The position numbers were made by a program, and so were the translations under genes. From Hyalella azteca (lineage: Eukaryota > Arthropoda > Malacostraca > Amphipoda > Hyalellidae): DNA of 64,000 bases. The notes below the pieces were generated by a model. That model ran no database searches and had not been told where the DNA came from. It worked only from the letters and a program-made list of their open reading frames with translations. The stretch is taken from the NCBI RefSeq assembly GCF_000764305.2, contig NW_025943634.1:124001-188000 (forward strand), written 5' to 3'. Each line of letters opens with the position of its first letter. The stretch's first letter is position 1. This document shows positions 36,365 through 47,665 of the stretch, piece after piece.

Positions 36365-39300
36365 GCCCGGACCGTTCCTTAAAACGCTTCTGTATTTCCG
36401 CTCATATGATTTATAATAGAAAACTTTGAACTTTTCATGAGACTTTATTCCATGTGCTTGACTCTAGGTAGGTACATACGTCCTGCCCACTCCATCAAAG
36501 TCAAATGCTTGTGGTAAAAATCTCCGGAAAGTTCGGCGTTAAATGGTGCACACAACCAACAGGGCGATGAAAGAATTTCTGCATAGCAATTCTTTTAATA
36601 TGAGCAGCTGCAATTTTAATAGACGCACGTGCACCGTTTCAAACAATATTGGAAGCAGGATATCCACATTGGCTAGCTTCATAATTTGTTTTGGCCGATG
36701 AATTTTAAAAACCGGCTGCAACGACTATTCGGTTAATTAAACTCCAATATCAGAAAGTATTTTTCTGCGCTGAAGTAGTCGCCTCAGTTAAATATGGACA
36801 ATGAGATACTGAATATACTGATAACTACTGAAACTGAGGAACTGAAGAAAGAGATATCGAATAAAAAATCCTGCGTTGGGAACGTAGCGATTAAAACTTA
36901 ATGTTGTCAGCTCAACGCCTGCAGCGCTTCTCTTTCATCATAAGAAATAACTCATGACGAGCATCGTTATAGCTCGTTATCCTAATTGCAATCCCAACCC
37001 AGCTCGTAATGACAGGAACTAAATTGCCGGCCATTGTGTGTTTCGATCGCTCGTTGTCAGGAAGAAGCTCTGAGCCTCCATCATGTGGTGACGAGGAAGC
37101 GACAACAAGAAACTTTAGCTGACGAAGAAGGTTCAGTGGACGATGCTGTTAAGTTCAGTAAATAACCAGTGTCGAAAATTTGCATCTAGTGCTATAGTGA
37201 ATTCTGGTATGTGAGCCCCAACTTGTAAATCGCACATTTAATTTTAAAGATGATCCAAAAGAAAGATGATCCATTTAAATATGATCCATTTAAAGATGAA
37301 AAAGAAACATCCACTTACGATAAGTTTCAGCAAACGAAAAGCTTTAGGCCTTTCAGTTGACGAAGAAGCTTTATCTGATGAAACGGGTTTCGTTGGCAAA
37401 GCCGCTATTACGTATTTGCGGGAGAGATGCATTTCCAGTTTTCGCGACTGTAAACATGCGGAGGCCCTCTAGTCGGAAATGTAAATTCAGCTGACCGAGT
37501 ATTTCTGTTCGCGAATAAACTTTAGTTTATACTTTATACCAAGAGAGCAGTTTAAGTTTGAAGCGTAGCAGTCCAAGTCGAGGTAGCAGCTCCTGTTTAG
37601 AGAGGGTCAGCGATATTCCCTAGCATGTCACGCCTTCCCACGTCGCCATTACCTGATGACGGTCACCCCTAAAGGGCGCCGCCCCCCACCTCAGACCAGG
37701 GACCGCGCCGGCACCGACGACACTCTAACAATGGCGCCGAATAAATGCTCGATTAGTGCAGTTGCAGCAGAAATTATGAGCATAGTGATTGTTTATAAAA
37801 AAACAATTAAAATCATAGTGAACGTTTCCGCGTGATTGATTTTAAGCGAAAGGATTATAAGAGTCTCCCACAAACTGTTCCCACTGGATGCGACTTACAG
37901 AACCACAATAGAAGGCTGTGCTGTAGGAAGATTAATCTGAAATATTGTTAATTAAGCTCACGTCGTTTTAATATGTTCTCAATTACCTTTCAGCATTTTA
38001 CAAATTGGATTATAATAATTTCGTAATTTTATAAATGAAAAGATTTGCGCAAATAATTACATCCTAAATTAAACGCACTCAACCATGAAATGAAAGTAGT
38101 AGGTGTCTCGACGTACGAAATTTCATACAAATTGTCTTCCAATCCTCAATTTTGTTGAATATGTGCAGTAACTGGAGAATCTGACCCCAAATTAGAGTCG
38201 TGCGTCAGCTCAGCATTCCAGGCGCGTATGACCGAATTCCAACCGTTGATTCGAGGCCAGTTTTGTTGACTCAATTGACAAATCCATGCCAACGATGTAG
38301 CTATACGGAACTATTGAAGTCTGAGTAGCAAATGATGTGCTTGATAATAATGAAGCTTACAACAGGTATGGGAAAATGTAGCTCAGTAATATAAGGAAAA
38401 TGAACAGCGAAGATAAAATTAATAATGAATTAGAGCTTGGCCGAGCCATGTAACTATCCAGGCAGATGCTGGGAGTTTATAGACATGGACGAGGCAATCA
38501 ATTAGCGAGAGGTCAAGACGATGGGCTCCGCGGGGCATGGTTCAGTGCCGGGGCTTTGCCGATCAATGAAGACTCATCGATGAAGATGGCATTCGTCGCT
38601 GCTCGAACGACATCCACACAAACACAGATGCAATCAATGTCACACGGGCACAAACAACCACAAACACATTGACCGCGTTACGGTCCCTGGCAGGTAACAA
38701 ATAGCCGTCATTGAAAATAGCGGCCAGCTTGCAGGCTGCCAATGAATCAGCCACTATCACACCTGCCAATATTATTATGCTTGGTATCCAGCAGAATATG
38801 TTTAAATTGTAGCTAGGCAGCGTAGCACAAATTCATATGAACATTAAAACAATTTAATCTTGGAAAGCCTAATTTAAACTCGCTAATAAATTACGATAAA
38901 CCGTATAAAAACGAATCTTTGGTTCGATGATCGACGTTAAAATATGAGATGCATCTCATGGACGATTTTTGAACGAATTTTAATGCAGAATAAATCTTAT
39001 TCCTAGATTATCAAATTATAAATGTATTCTATCTAGTGTTTGCATCTGAAATCTGCAAAGTTATTATCCTAACCCATTATGCTCTAATTCGTCTTGAGTA
39101 CAAACTGAGAGTGTAAGAGTACAAACAAAACAACTCACATGAACATAAACTCATGCCAAAATGTCCACAACACAACCTTTTTATGTATTTGCATCGATGA
39201 ACAATCAATGGAGATAAGCTGAGCAATATAAAATACTTTCAATGAACGAAGGAACAATGAACGTTCTCTGCAAACAATGGCGAGAGTTTTTATTCACTGT

Positions 39301-40654
39301 GGCAAGAAAGCCTTATCCGTCGATGCTGGTCAAAAAATGAAGAAAATATACTTGAATGAATCGAAATCATGCATCGGTTTCAATTCAAATGCGTCTATAA
39401 GCAAATAAATTACTGTGGATCAAACTCAACAGCAGTGCAAGCTATCACTCAAGAAATTGGGAAAATTTTAATATGAATGATGAAGGAAATACGATAGGAA
39501 TAAAAATCATATCAACCAAAACCTTTAATCCTTTTCCTAACATGAACTTCATTGAAATGTTTAGTTAACATCCAGACATACGCTAAGAATGGAGCGAACG
39601 TCTCTTCTATGTCTTCATCAATATAGTTAATATTAGTAACGACTAAAAATTAGATCGTAAACTAAAATTAGATAGTAAAGTTCAATATTTTCACCGCAAA
39701 TCCATAAGATCACAAGGATAAATAACATTAAGGAGCGAGGAGAAGCAGTGTTGATGGTCCACCGCGAGACATGTTAAAGGGAAGCGTTCAATGGCCGGTG
39801 ATTTAGTGCCAGGTTAATGGTCAACGCTGTAAATAGTGGCTTCACTATAGATTAACTTTTACAATATATTTTATATAGACTTGACCAAGTCAGCCCATAT
39901 CAGGAGTAAGGAGATTGAAAATAGAATGTTATTGAGTAATATTATAATAATAATAATAATTGAGAGTGAATACTCTTGCATGAATGAGTATCTGGCCATT
40001 GCCTCAAAATCCATCTTATACTGTTAATTGATTTTGTGACGATAATGAATAAAAAAAAAATTGTTACTTGCCGACGAATATTTTGAACATTATGTGCCCT
40101 TTTAATGCTGATTTTACTCAGCAGTCTTATTATATTTTATTCCCTTAACTAAAACCGGGAATTTCGCAATCAGTCTCGATTATTTTCGATTTGTTAAGAT
40201 AACAAATTAATTCATTCGAGGAGGACAAGTCTTGAGGATTTTTTGTCGCTCAGAGAGATGTGCGAAGTGTATAACTTATATAAATGTTATCGAAATAAAT
40301 ATAGACATTTCGTCCTTGGAAATTCCTACAAAGCATTGACAAAATAGTCTGGCAGCAATGTCCCGCTAAAGGTAATTAAAAACACAGTTCAAACATTTGT
40401 GACGATTCGCAACATTTTATTATTTCACTCGAGTCGAAATAAATGAAATATTTTAGCCCGATGTGAAAGGCTAAGGAGAATTTAAAAGTTATCAAACTCT
40501 ACGTTGAAAGTTCAGGTTCCACGCAACTGCTTCTTCCGACGATGCGAGGCTGCAAATTCTGCATGCGATAGACATTGACGTTGTTAATAGTGCGGCGCGA
40601 GCACAGCAATATCAGAGATGAAATTATCGGCAAATTAGGCTCTTAATGAGGTAA

Positions 40655-40741
40655 GCGATCGTTAGATTAGCGGTAGCGCATTAGCATGATTAGCGCCCTA
40701 GCAGGAAGACGCCTACGGGTTGCCTGATATTCGAAATCCGC
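40655..40741 (+). other. Possible tRNA-derived element
   Basis: A-box-like TAGATTAGCGG (40,663-40,673) and a B-box-like ATTCGAAATCC (40,729-40,739) are about 55 bp apart, a spacing usable by pol III. The intervening sequence repeats TTAGCATGATTAGCGC-like words and does not fold as a cloverleaf that I can draw. Low confidence. Confidence 0.25.
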
Positions 40742-42793
40742 GGAACCCGCAAGTGCACGAACAGAGCCAAACGCTCCAGAACACTTAATTTATAGTGTGT
40801 TAATAGTGCTTTAAAAATACAGCCAAACAATTCAATTCTCATCCAAAAACATGCACTCAGGAAAAATGAATGGTAATATTGTCCAAATAGTAAGACACTT
40901 CTCTATCCACAGCACGAACAGTGAGCAAACGTAGCACTGATAAGCTCTTTGGCTGAGCCGATCGAAGTGCGTCAGGACGATCTACTCAAAGGCAAAAAAG
41001 GCATCGCTAATTGAAAAAAGTATCACTCGTTTCTCGGTGTGCGATTTCCCATTAATTCAAGTACAAATAAGCAAAAGGTCAATTTGATTTAAATACTAGC
41101 AGCAAAAATACTTTCCACATTCAATATTACAGTAAACCGAGTTAAAAGTCTCAGAAAAAAACTTCAATCGATTATCAGACCTCTTGCCCGGCAAATATTT
41201 TCAGATCAGTACAGTCACCGAACCCATTCTCAAGCCGCAGGAAACTCGTTAATAATTAATAGGGTTTTTCACTTCTAAACTATATTTTGTCCTGTACCCT
41301 TGATTCGATTTTTTTCAAATATTCTGGAGGGGTCAGTTTGAAAGCCTGTGTTTTACGACGTTCGGATCGACACCAGCGCAGTTTGTGTCGTGCGCCAGGT
41401 GTACGTAAATACTGAACGTTATTGGTAAAGTTTCTCGGACGCAAGAACTTCGCGGTCGGTACACAGGCATGGTGTTAGAGATGCACCAAAACAAGACAGT
41501 AACTCAATATTTATTACCGGGAGAAAAACGTGTAGTGTGCATCATTCCTCAGAATGAAAGACGCGTACATTACAATAAAATGAAAATATAACCGTCATTC
41601 AATAGGACTCCCGTTAAAATTAATTTAACACCAATAAGATTATTAAAACATTTCTGATAAATTTTGGATACAAAGCCCAGGGCCAGCAATAGGCGTCATA
41701 ATATCAATAACTACTCTTTGGCCGTCGATTCACAGTCAACGGGCCCATTAACAATTTTTTAAATTAAGTTGTCAGTTTTCACGAAAAAAGCTAAAATAAA
41801 ACACTTTTTGGTCAAATGAAAATTTTTTTACTAGAAAAGATAAATTTTCTTGATGAAAAAAAAAAAATGAAACTACAACTCGACTCGAATAACGCCCACG
41901 GATTAATGTCTATCGAAATTTCAGGTACATTGATTGAGTTACCAAGTAATTCTCGAGCTCATTAACAATCCCTCAATTGGCTTTGAAATTTCTGTACAAC
42001 CCAAATCCATAACACTGAATTTTTGGTTTGGCAAATACTCCTGACACCGAGTTATTGCCCAGGCAAGCCATTCACCACACACCATATAATGCGTTTCATT
42101 TCTCCAGGATTTGAGCGATATATAATTATTTTCTGGAACATTCCAATGGCTGAAACCACATAGAATAAAGACGTCGTTCAACAGTTTCTGAGGAGAATTT
42201 ATTTTTGAAATGTTTTCCTATTTTAAATTATGGAGATGCCTGATAGTATCAGTATAAAAAAAATGTTACATCCTGGTTCTTGTCAATTCAACTACGGGGT
42301 TTTCACGGCCGCTTTCCATGACGGGTTCAAAGTAAACGCGACCAAGAGCGACATTCATCAGCGAGGACGGCGCGACACGCTGTCTGCCGCATACTTGCTC
42401 CTGCTAAGGCATCGTAAATCTCTCACTATGGCTAACAATTCCACGTAAGGAATGTGGGAAACTCCTTCAACAGTTCTTAGTCAGGAAAATGTCGTACGGT
42501 GCACCCACTGATCTGTTTTTCGCACGAAATAGATGATGCGTCTCTCTACATGATTGATTTATATTCGATTAAATAAAGCTGTTATCACTATGACTGTAAT
42601 ATTCATCAAGCCTCAAAAGCTTGAACTCACATTTGCACATAATTGAAGGAATGTCAAAAATATTGATGTTATAGAGATCCTTGAAAAAAATAACAAGAAA
42701 TTATCGGCGTCAGGTGGAGCAGGGAGTGATCTTTGAGTCAACGACCAACGTAAAGACAGCGTGTCCAGTGGAAAAAGTAATCTTCCGATTTGG

Positions 42794-42813
42794 ACGTCAT
42801 AAATTTATGACGT
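42794..42813. repeat. Perfect 20-bp palindrome
   Basis: ACGTCATAAATTTATGACGT equals its own reverse complement. It contains ACGTCA/TGACGT half-sites resembling CRE/bZIP half-sites at each end. It may be a binding site or part of a mobile element. Confidence 0.9.
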
Positions 42814-43031
42814 TTTATGGGTCCCAAGCTGCAAAAACCGAATTACGCAGCTAGTGGAAAGAATAATTTTTTATTTTTTACGATGATAGTGAACAAAAAA
42901 TATCAAACATGGAAATTGTAAAGGTAGATCTTTTACCGTGGGCGCAAAAAAAGCAGACTACCGTGGGAGTGAAGGAAAGCTTTTGATTCATTGATACAGC
43001 TGTTAGCAATAGCAAAAAAATATAACTCAGT

Positions 43032-43047
43032 ACTCACTGCAGTGAGT
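43032..43047. repeat. Perfect 16-bp palindrome
   Basis: ACTCACTGCAGTGAGT is self-complementary. It lies 220 bp from the 20-bp palindrome, just before a GGACGGACAGACGGACA tract at about 43,090, in a block that looks like a dispersed repeat. Confidence 0.85.
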
Positions 43048-43438
43048 GACAGAGAGCGAATTTTCTCGTCGACGAAAACATGAAGTCACGGACGGACAGA
43101 CGGACATGGCGAGCACAATAGTGCATTTTTTCATAAATGAGAAAATGCGATAAAAATGCTCTAAAAAGCCTTATTACGCGGAACGATCTATTACACTGAA
43201 AACATATTAGGTCTTCAAAAATATTATAATTTCAAATGCTTACTCTTATACATATAATTTCAGATTAAATAGTGGATATAAGAACTCAAATGGTTAGAGT
43301 GCTGTAAACTCCATAGTTCGGATACTTCCCAGCCTTTGTTATAGAACTAGCAATGCCATATTGAACGACGGAAATAGAATACCCGCATTTTGATAAATAT
43401 CAAGCAACAGCAATCTATTGGTTTTGAGGGGAGAAGTT

Positions 43439-43542
43439 TCAGTTTCTTTGAAGGCCTAGATATGAAAGAAACAGAGTTACACTGCAACTTTCAGTTTCTT
43501 TGAAGGCCTGGATATGAGAGAAACAGAGTTACACTGCAAGGG
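43439..43542. repeat. 52-bp tandem duplication
   Basis: The 52-bp unit starting AGTTTCTTTGAAGGCCT at 43,441 recurs at 43,493 with two or three substitutions (CTAGATATGAAAG versus CTGGATATGAGAG). Two copies only. Confidence 0.9.
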
Positions 43543-46500
43543 TAAGGATAGATCCTCCATTTGGCAGCTTTGTGTGAGTCAGATCCATTTAAATCTTTTG
43601 TGTGTTGCGGGGCGAGTGTTTTCAGGAGCTTGCCAACAAAACAATCGAACCGCGTGTTTTATGTCCGAGTGGAAAGACTTCACCTACGCAGAGGCGTTAC
43701 AGGGGGAGACTGGACTGGACAAGCCTACAGGATGATGGAAGCTGCCGATGGAAATTTCATGAGTTAGAGTGAAAGAAGCTAAAATAACGAATAAGGGTTA
43801 GGCTAAATGAGGGTTACTATTATACTATTAATACTAGTAATGAGGGTGAGACTAAAAGGAATAGTATAGATGATTGATCCATTTATTGATCAGTGGACAA
43901 GAAATGGAAAAATAGGAGAGAAAAATAAATGTTACCATGTATAATATGAAAGGAAAAAGGAGTAAAGAGACAACTTGAAAAAATCAAAATGATGAGGGAT
44001 ATAAGGGAGAGATGCGACAAAAAATGTAGGAGGGAAGCGACACAGGGATGAGGGCTATGAATGAGTACATGATATTGCACTGTTTGCGTCAAATTGGATA
44101 CTAAATATTTTTTAATTTTAAAAAACAAAATTGGAAACCCTAGCTTGTAAGTGAAGTTTCGCACAACGAAGTTCATTTTATTGTCGTAAACATATTTTTT
44201 TAATAAAAATAATTAGCAAGAATTAACCCATAGAGGATCCAGAAGCAGCGCAGAAATAATCAATGAGGAACAGGGTCCATAGATCGAGTTGCTGGGAAGT
44301 CGTCAACTTTAACGCCTCTATTTTCACGAGAATGCAAAATTTAAGCGGATGTGAGGAGTTGAGGCTAATCGGTTGGGCATGAGCGGACAAAAGCAAGCGT
44401 AAAAGGATTTCCATGTAGCTTTTAAGAGCAAGTAAAAAGTTCTGCAATATTGCCATATTCTGGGGCAGTGAAACTTAGTGCGACGATGCAGTTACGCGGC
44501 GCATGTGGCCGCATTTTCAGGTGTTGGGTCGGAGCGGTTTCTGCCACGGCAATGAAAAGTGGCCTTTTTTGGACAACGATTTTCTATTTCATATTAAGAC
44601 AAAATATAAGGATTCAAGTAATAAAACAGAGGAAGAGAATGAAAAGTTTTTTTATCGAGGTATAATAATGGGAGCGTAAACTTATTTTAGTCAGTCGTAA
44701 CCTAACCGACAAAGGAAATGACTTGCACGGGAGAACCGATAAAACAAATGAGACGTGCCCGAATTCTTGTAGACACAATATCACATATTGAATAATAAAA
44801 TCCTAGTGTCTTGCACTAGAAATTAGCTATGCCGAATAAAGCTGGCTAGAAACAGGAGCAGTTTCAGGAAGGCAGCTTGGACCACAAAAAGTTTTGCCGG
44901 ATCACACAGAGCCGTAGGATAAGCAAATTGGTCAATAGCTACCAAAACTTTGGGATGTGCATGTGTCAGGTATTTTCCAGCTTTTTTGTTTCTTTAGCAC
45001 AAGGAGAAGAATAAGAACAATAGATAAAACAAAATACTCAAACTTGAAATGTCTCACGAAGCGGCTCGAAACGAGAGTTGTTCAGATGCAGTCTAAAATC
45101 GATGATGGGTAACGCTGGACCCCCTTACACTCAACGGCTATTTCAGTTATTTTCTCGTCTGTAGAAAAACGTGTGAAATCTCAACTCGAGTTGCTGTTAA
45201 GGTCAACAAAAATTTTAAAGGAGAGACTATTCGTGGCTAAATTCCATAATTTAAAAGAAAATTCTTTCTATAAATATGTATTTTTTAGGTGAAAAATATA
45301 ATATTGACTCCAAATGTTCATGCGACAAATGGCAGGAAAAATCTTGGACACAAGCGGGAGCATTTAATGAGGGAAATAATGCTCTTTGAAGAGAAACATG
45401 TTTCGAATTTACCCAAATTGCCAGAAGTTCGTTGCGGAGTTGCGTCCAGCGAACTGAACAATGGAAACAAACGTCGAAAGGACGGAATTTTCAGGCGCTA
45501 AACTGCCATAATAAAGAGCTATTTGGTGGACAAAAGAACCTGAGCTTAAGTGGAAAACTTGGGTCACCCCGGAAACACTTGGTGGAAACTTCTCCCTAAG
45601 AGTGCACCCTGAAGCGTATTTCTTCAGCACCGTGGACGAGGAATCGTAAGACATGTCCTGCTTCGAGATACAATGCTGAGACTGCAGAAACAATACGTTG
45701 TAGCCCTGCTACAACATTGCTGACACAATCAACAATAAAGACAAAGGCGTCACGTGGAAATGACATTCTAATGAAGATAAGTTATCATTAATAAAGTATA
45801 TTCTGGGTTACTTCATTAGAAACACCATAAAATGTGTTCATTATTTTCATCGGTAATGAGCGGCTTTGGGCAGACAAAATGCTTGGATAAATGCTAATGA
45901 AATTGTTTGCTTGATAACAACTAACATGAAGTCTAAATAGAAGTTTAAATAGTCTAAAAGTCTAAATTCCAAAGGAAGTCTAATAGACTAAGAAACCAGA
46001 AACTACATAGATACGAGTCACGATGATTATGGAATTCAAGAGTCTAAGTCGAAACTTCCGAGGACATAGTTCAGGAGTAAGTGAGCTAAATTTGGCTGAG
46101 TGAGAAGTTTTTTAATGACAATAATAATGCATAGTTAGGCATAATATTGAAGAGAGTCTTGTCTAATTTTGGGAAAGTAAAGCCATGTAGAAGGGCAGCT
46201 CAGGCCACGCTGAGACTCGGTTCTAGCCTAAGGAAATGCGCTACTGAGAGCATCATGAATGAGAGATGAGGCTCAGTCTACTCAGGGTTCAGTATACGCA
46301 GAGCTCAGGGTACACAGAGCTCAGTTTAATTCATTTAGGAATGGGAGCGTCGGCAGGGCGAAAGAAATCGATGTTCACATACTTATTCAAAAGAGTACAA
46401 GGGACGCGTTATCAAGTATTCGCGATAAAATGGAGTGACTGTGAAATTCTTGGAGTAAAAGATAATGGATACACGAATCAACACTAAATGCTGCATATGT

Positions 46501-47393
46501 TAATCCGTGAATAATTTTAGAGCTAATTCATCGAATGCGGAAAGTAAACAAAGATTACTGACATTGTATACAAAAACCAATGTCGAGGTGAAATCTTCAA
46601 TTTCCTGTTTCATTACAGGAATAAGATTTCCTAATAAATCTCATCTTTGCCTTCAATTTATATGTTAGCTCATAACTATATAATCTTTAAGAGAGATTTT
46701 AAAAAAGCAAGTAAAAAAATTTTTGAAATTTTTAATTCAAAGTATATAATTGCTAGCAAAATTTAATTATAATATAAATAATTTTATAAATATATCATTA
46801 TAATTCATTACAGCAAACACATTATAAAGGCTTGGGGCACAAACCTGGCGAGAATGATTCCTTGCTGAAGGTTCAGGTGTTAAACTTACTCATTAGTATT
46901 TCCGTCAAAAAATAAATACATAATTATTGAAGCCAATTAAGGTGCCCAGTCATACATGAAAAACCTGGGCAGGGTAACGGATGTCTGGTGAAACGATTGA
47001 CACATAAATGTAAGACAAGACATCGCAGTGAGTTTAAAAAAATATCAACTAGTACTACTAACTTTTATTATCATCATGATAATTTTGATCAAACTATGAT
47101 TGAGTTGTTCGAGAACCTGCCTCTTACGAGTGAATGAAACAATGGTAACTAATCTCAACAAAATTAATGATTCATTCGTTATAGAAAACTACTTCCCAAT
47201 TAACGATACATTAAGATTCAAAATTATAGACAATAGTTTCTGAGCATTTAACCTAAGTAACGCTGGGTCAATAAGTGCTAAGGGCTCTCTAGAGTCTAAG
47301 GTTCAAGCGCCGGCAATATATACGAATAAGGGCAAGCTAGACCGCCACTCCCCTTAAGGCGTGCTTCAAGGATGAGACGTACACGAGCCTGAT
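43543..47393. other. Non-coding stretch with one candidate exon
   Basis: AT-rich. The only open frame with splice context is at 45,289-45,501, listed separately. Repeated AGTCTAAAT-like words occur at 45,930-45,990, and GCTCAG-like words at 46,270-46,325. Confidence 0.4.
45289..45501 (+). CDS. Candidate terminal exon, unidentified
   Basis: An open frame of 70 codons begins directly after a strong acceptor-like sequence (ATGTATTTTTTAG|GTGAAA, AG at 45,287-45,288) and ends in TAA, followed by AATAAA at 45,510-45,515. The composition is protein-like: charged, with HKREHLMREIMLFEEKHVSN near the middle. There is no in-frame ATG close to the start, so it would need an upstream exon, which I did not find. 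AATAAA and short open frames are common in AT-rich DNA, so chance is a serious alternative. Family not recognised. Confidence 0.2.
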   Translation: MKNIILTPNVHATNGRKNLGHKREHLMREIMLFEEKHVSNLPKLPEVRCGVASSELNNGNKRRKDGIFRR

Positions 47394-47665
47394 GGTGACG
47401 AGGATGGTTAAGTCTAAACCTCAATGATGTAGAGGTTGCTAATTCTATGGAGCGCTACGAGATGAGACGCAACAGACTCGTGTAGCCCGATACAAGTGGT
47501 AGGTGGTGACGAGGATGGTTGAGTCTAAACCTCAGTGATGTAGAGGTTGCTAATTCTATGGAGCGCTACAAGGATGAGACGTAACAGACTCGTGTAGCCC
47601 GATACAAGTGGTAGGTGGTGAGGAGGAAGGTTGAGTCTAAACCTCAATGATGTGGAGGTTGAAAA
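47394..47665. repeat. 111-bp tandem repeat, about 2.5 units
   Basis: The segment GGTGACGAGGATGGTT begins at 47,394 and 47,505; a diverged copy (GGTGAGGAGGAAGGTT) begins at 47,617. Units share AGTCTAAACCTCAATGATGT and GTTGCTAATTCTATGGAGCG. A partial unit with GATGAGACGTACACGAG precedes the first. Spacing is 111 then 112 bp. Confidence 0.92.

Larger units (their letters stand above)
35841..42700. other. Non-coding stretch
   Basis: AT-rich, apart from the 16-bp repeat above. A GC-rich patch at 37,620-37,735 and a tRNA-like block at 40,655-40,740 are discussed in the findings. (TAA)n occurs near 39,946. No convincing exon. Confidence 0.45.

Noticed and set aside
37480..37750. Possible LTR: TGT...ACA ends with AATAAA inside and TGGCGCC after it, resembling a tRNA-Lys primer-binding site
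   Set aside because: Only about seven bases of the primer site match, there is no second LTR, no gag/pol frame and no target duplication to test.
43285..43345. tRNA-like words (AAATGGTTAGAGTGCTG ... AGTTCGGATAC)
   Set aside because: Boxes are too close and too degenerate to support a tRNA or SINE.
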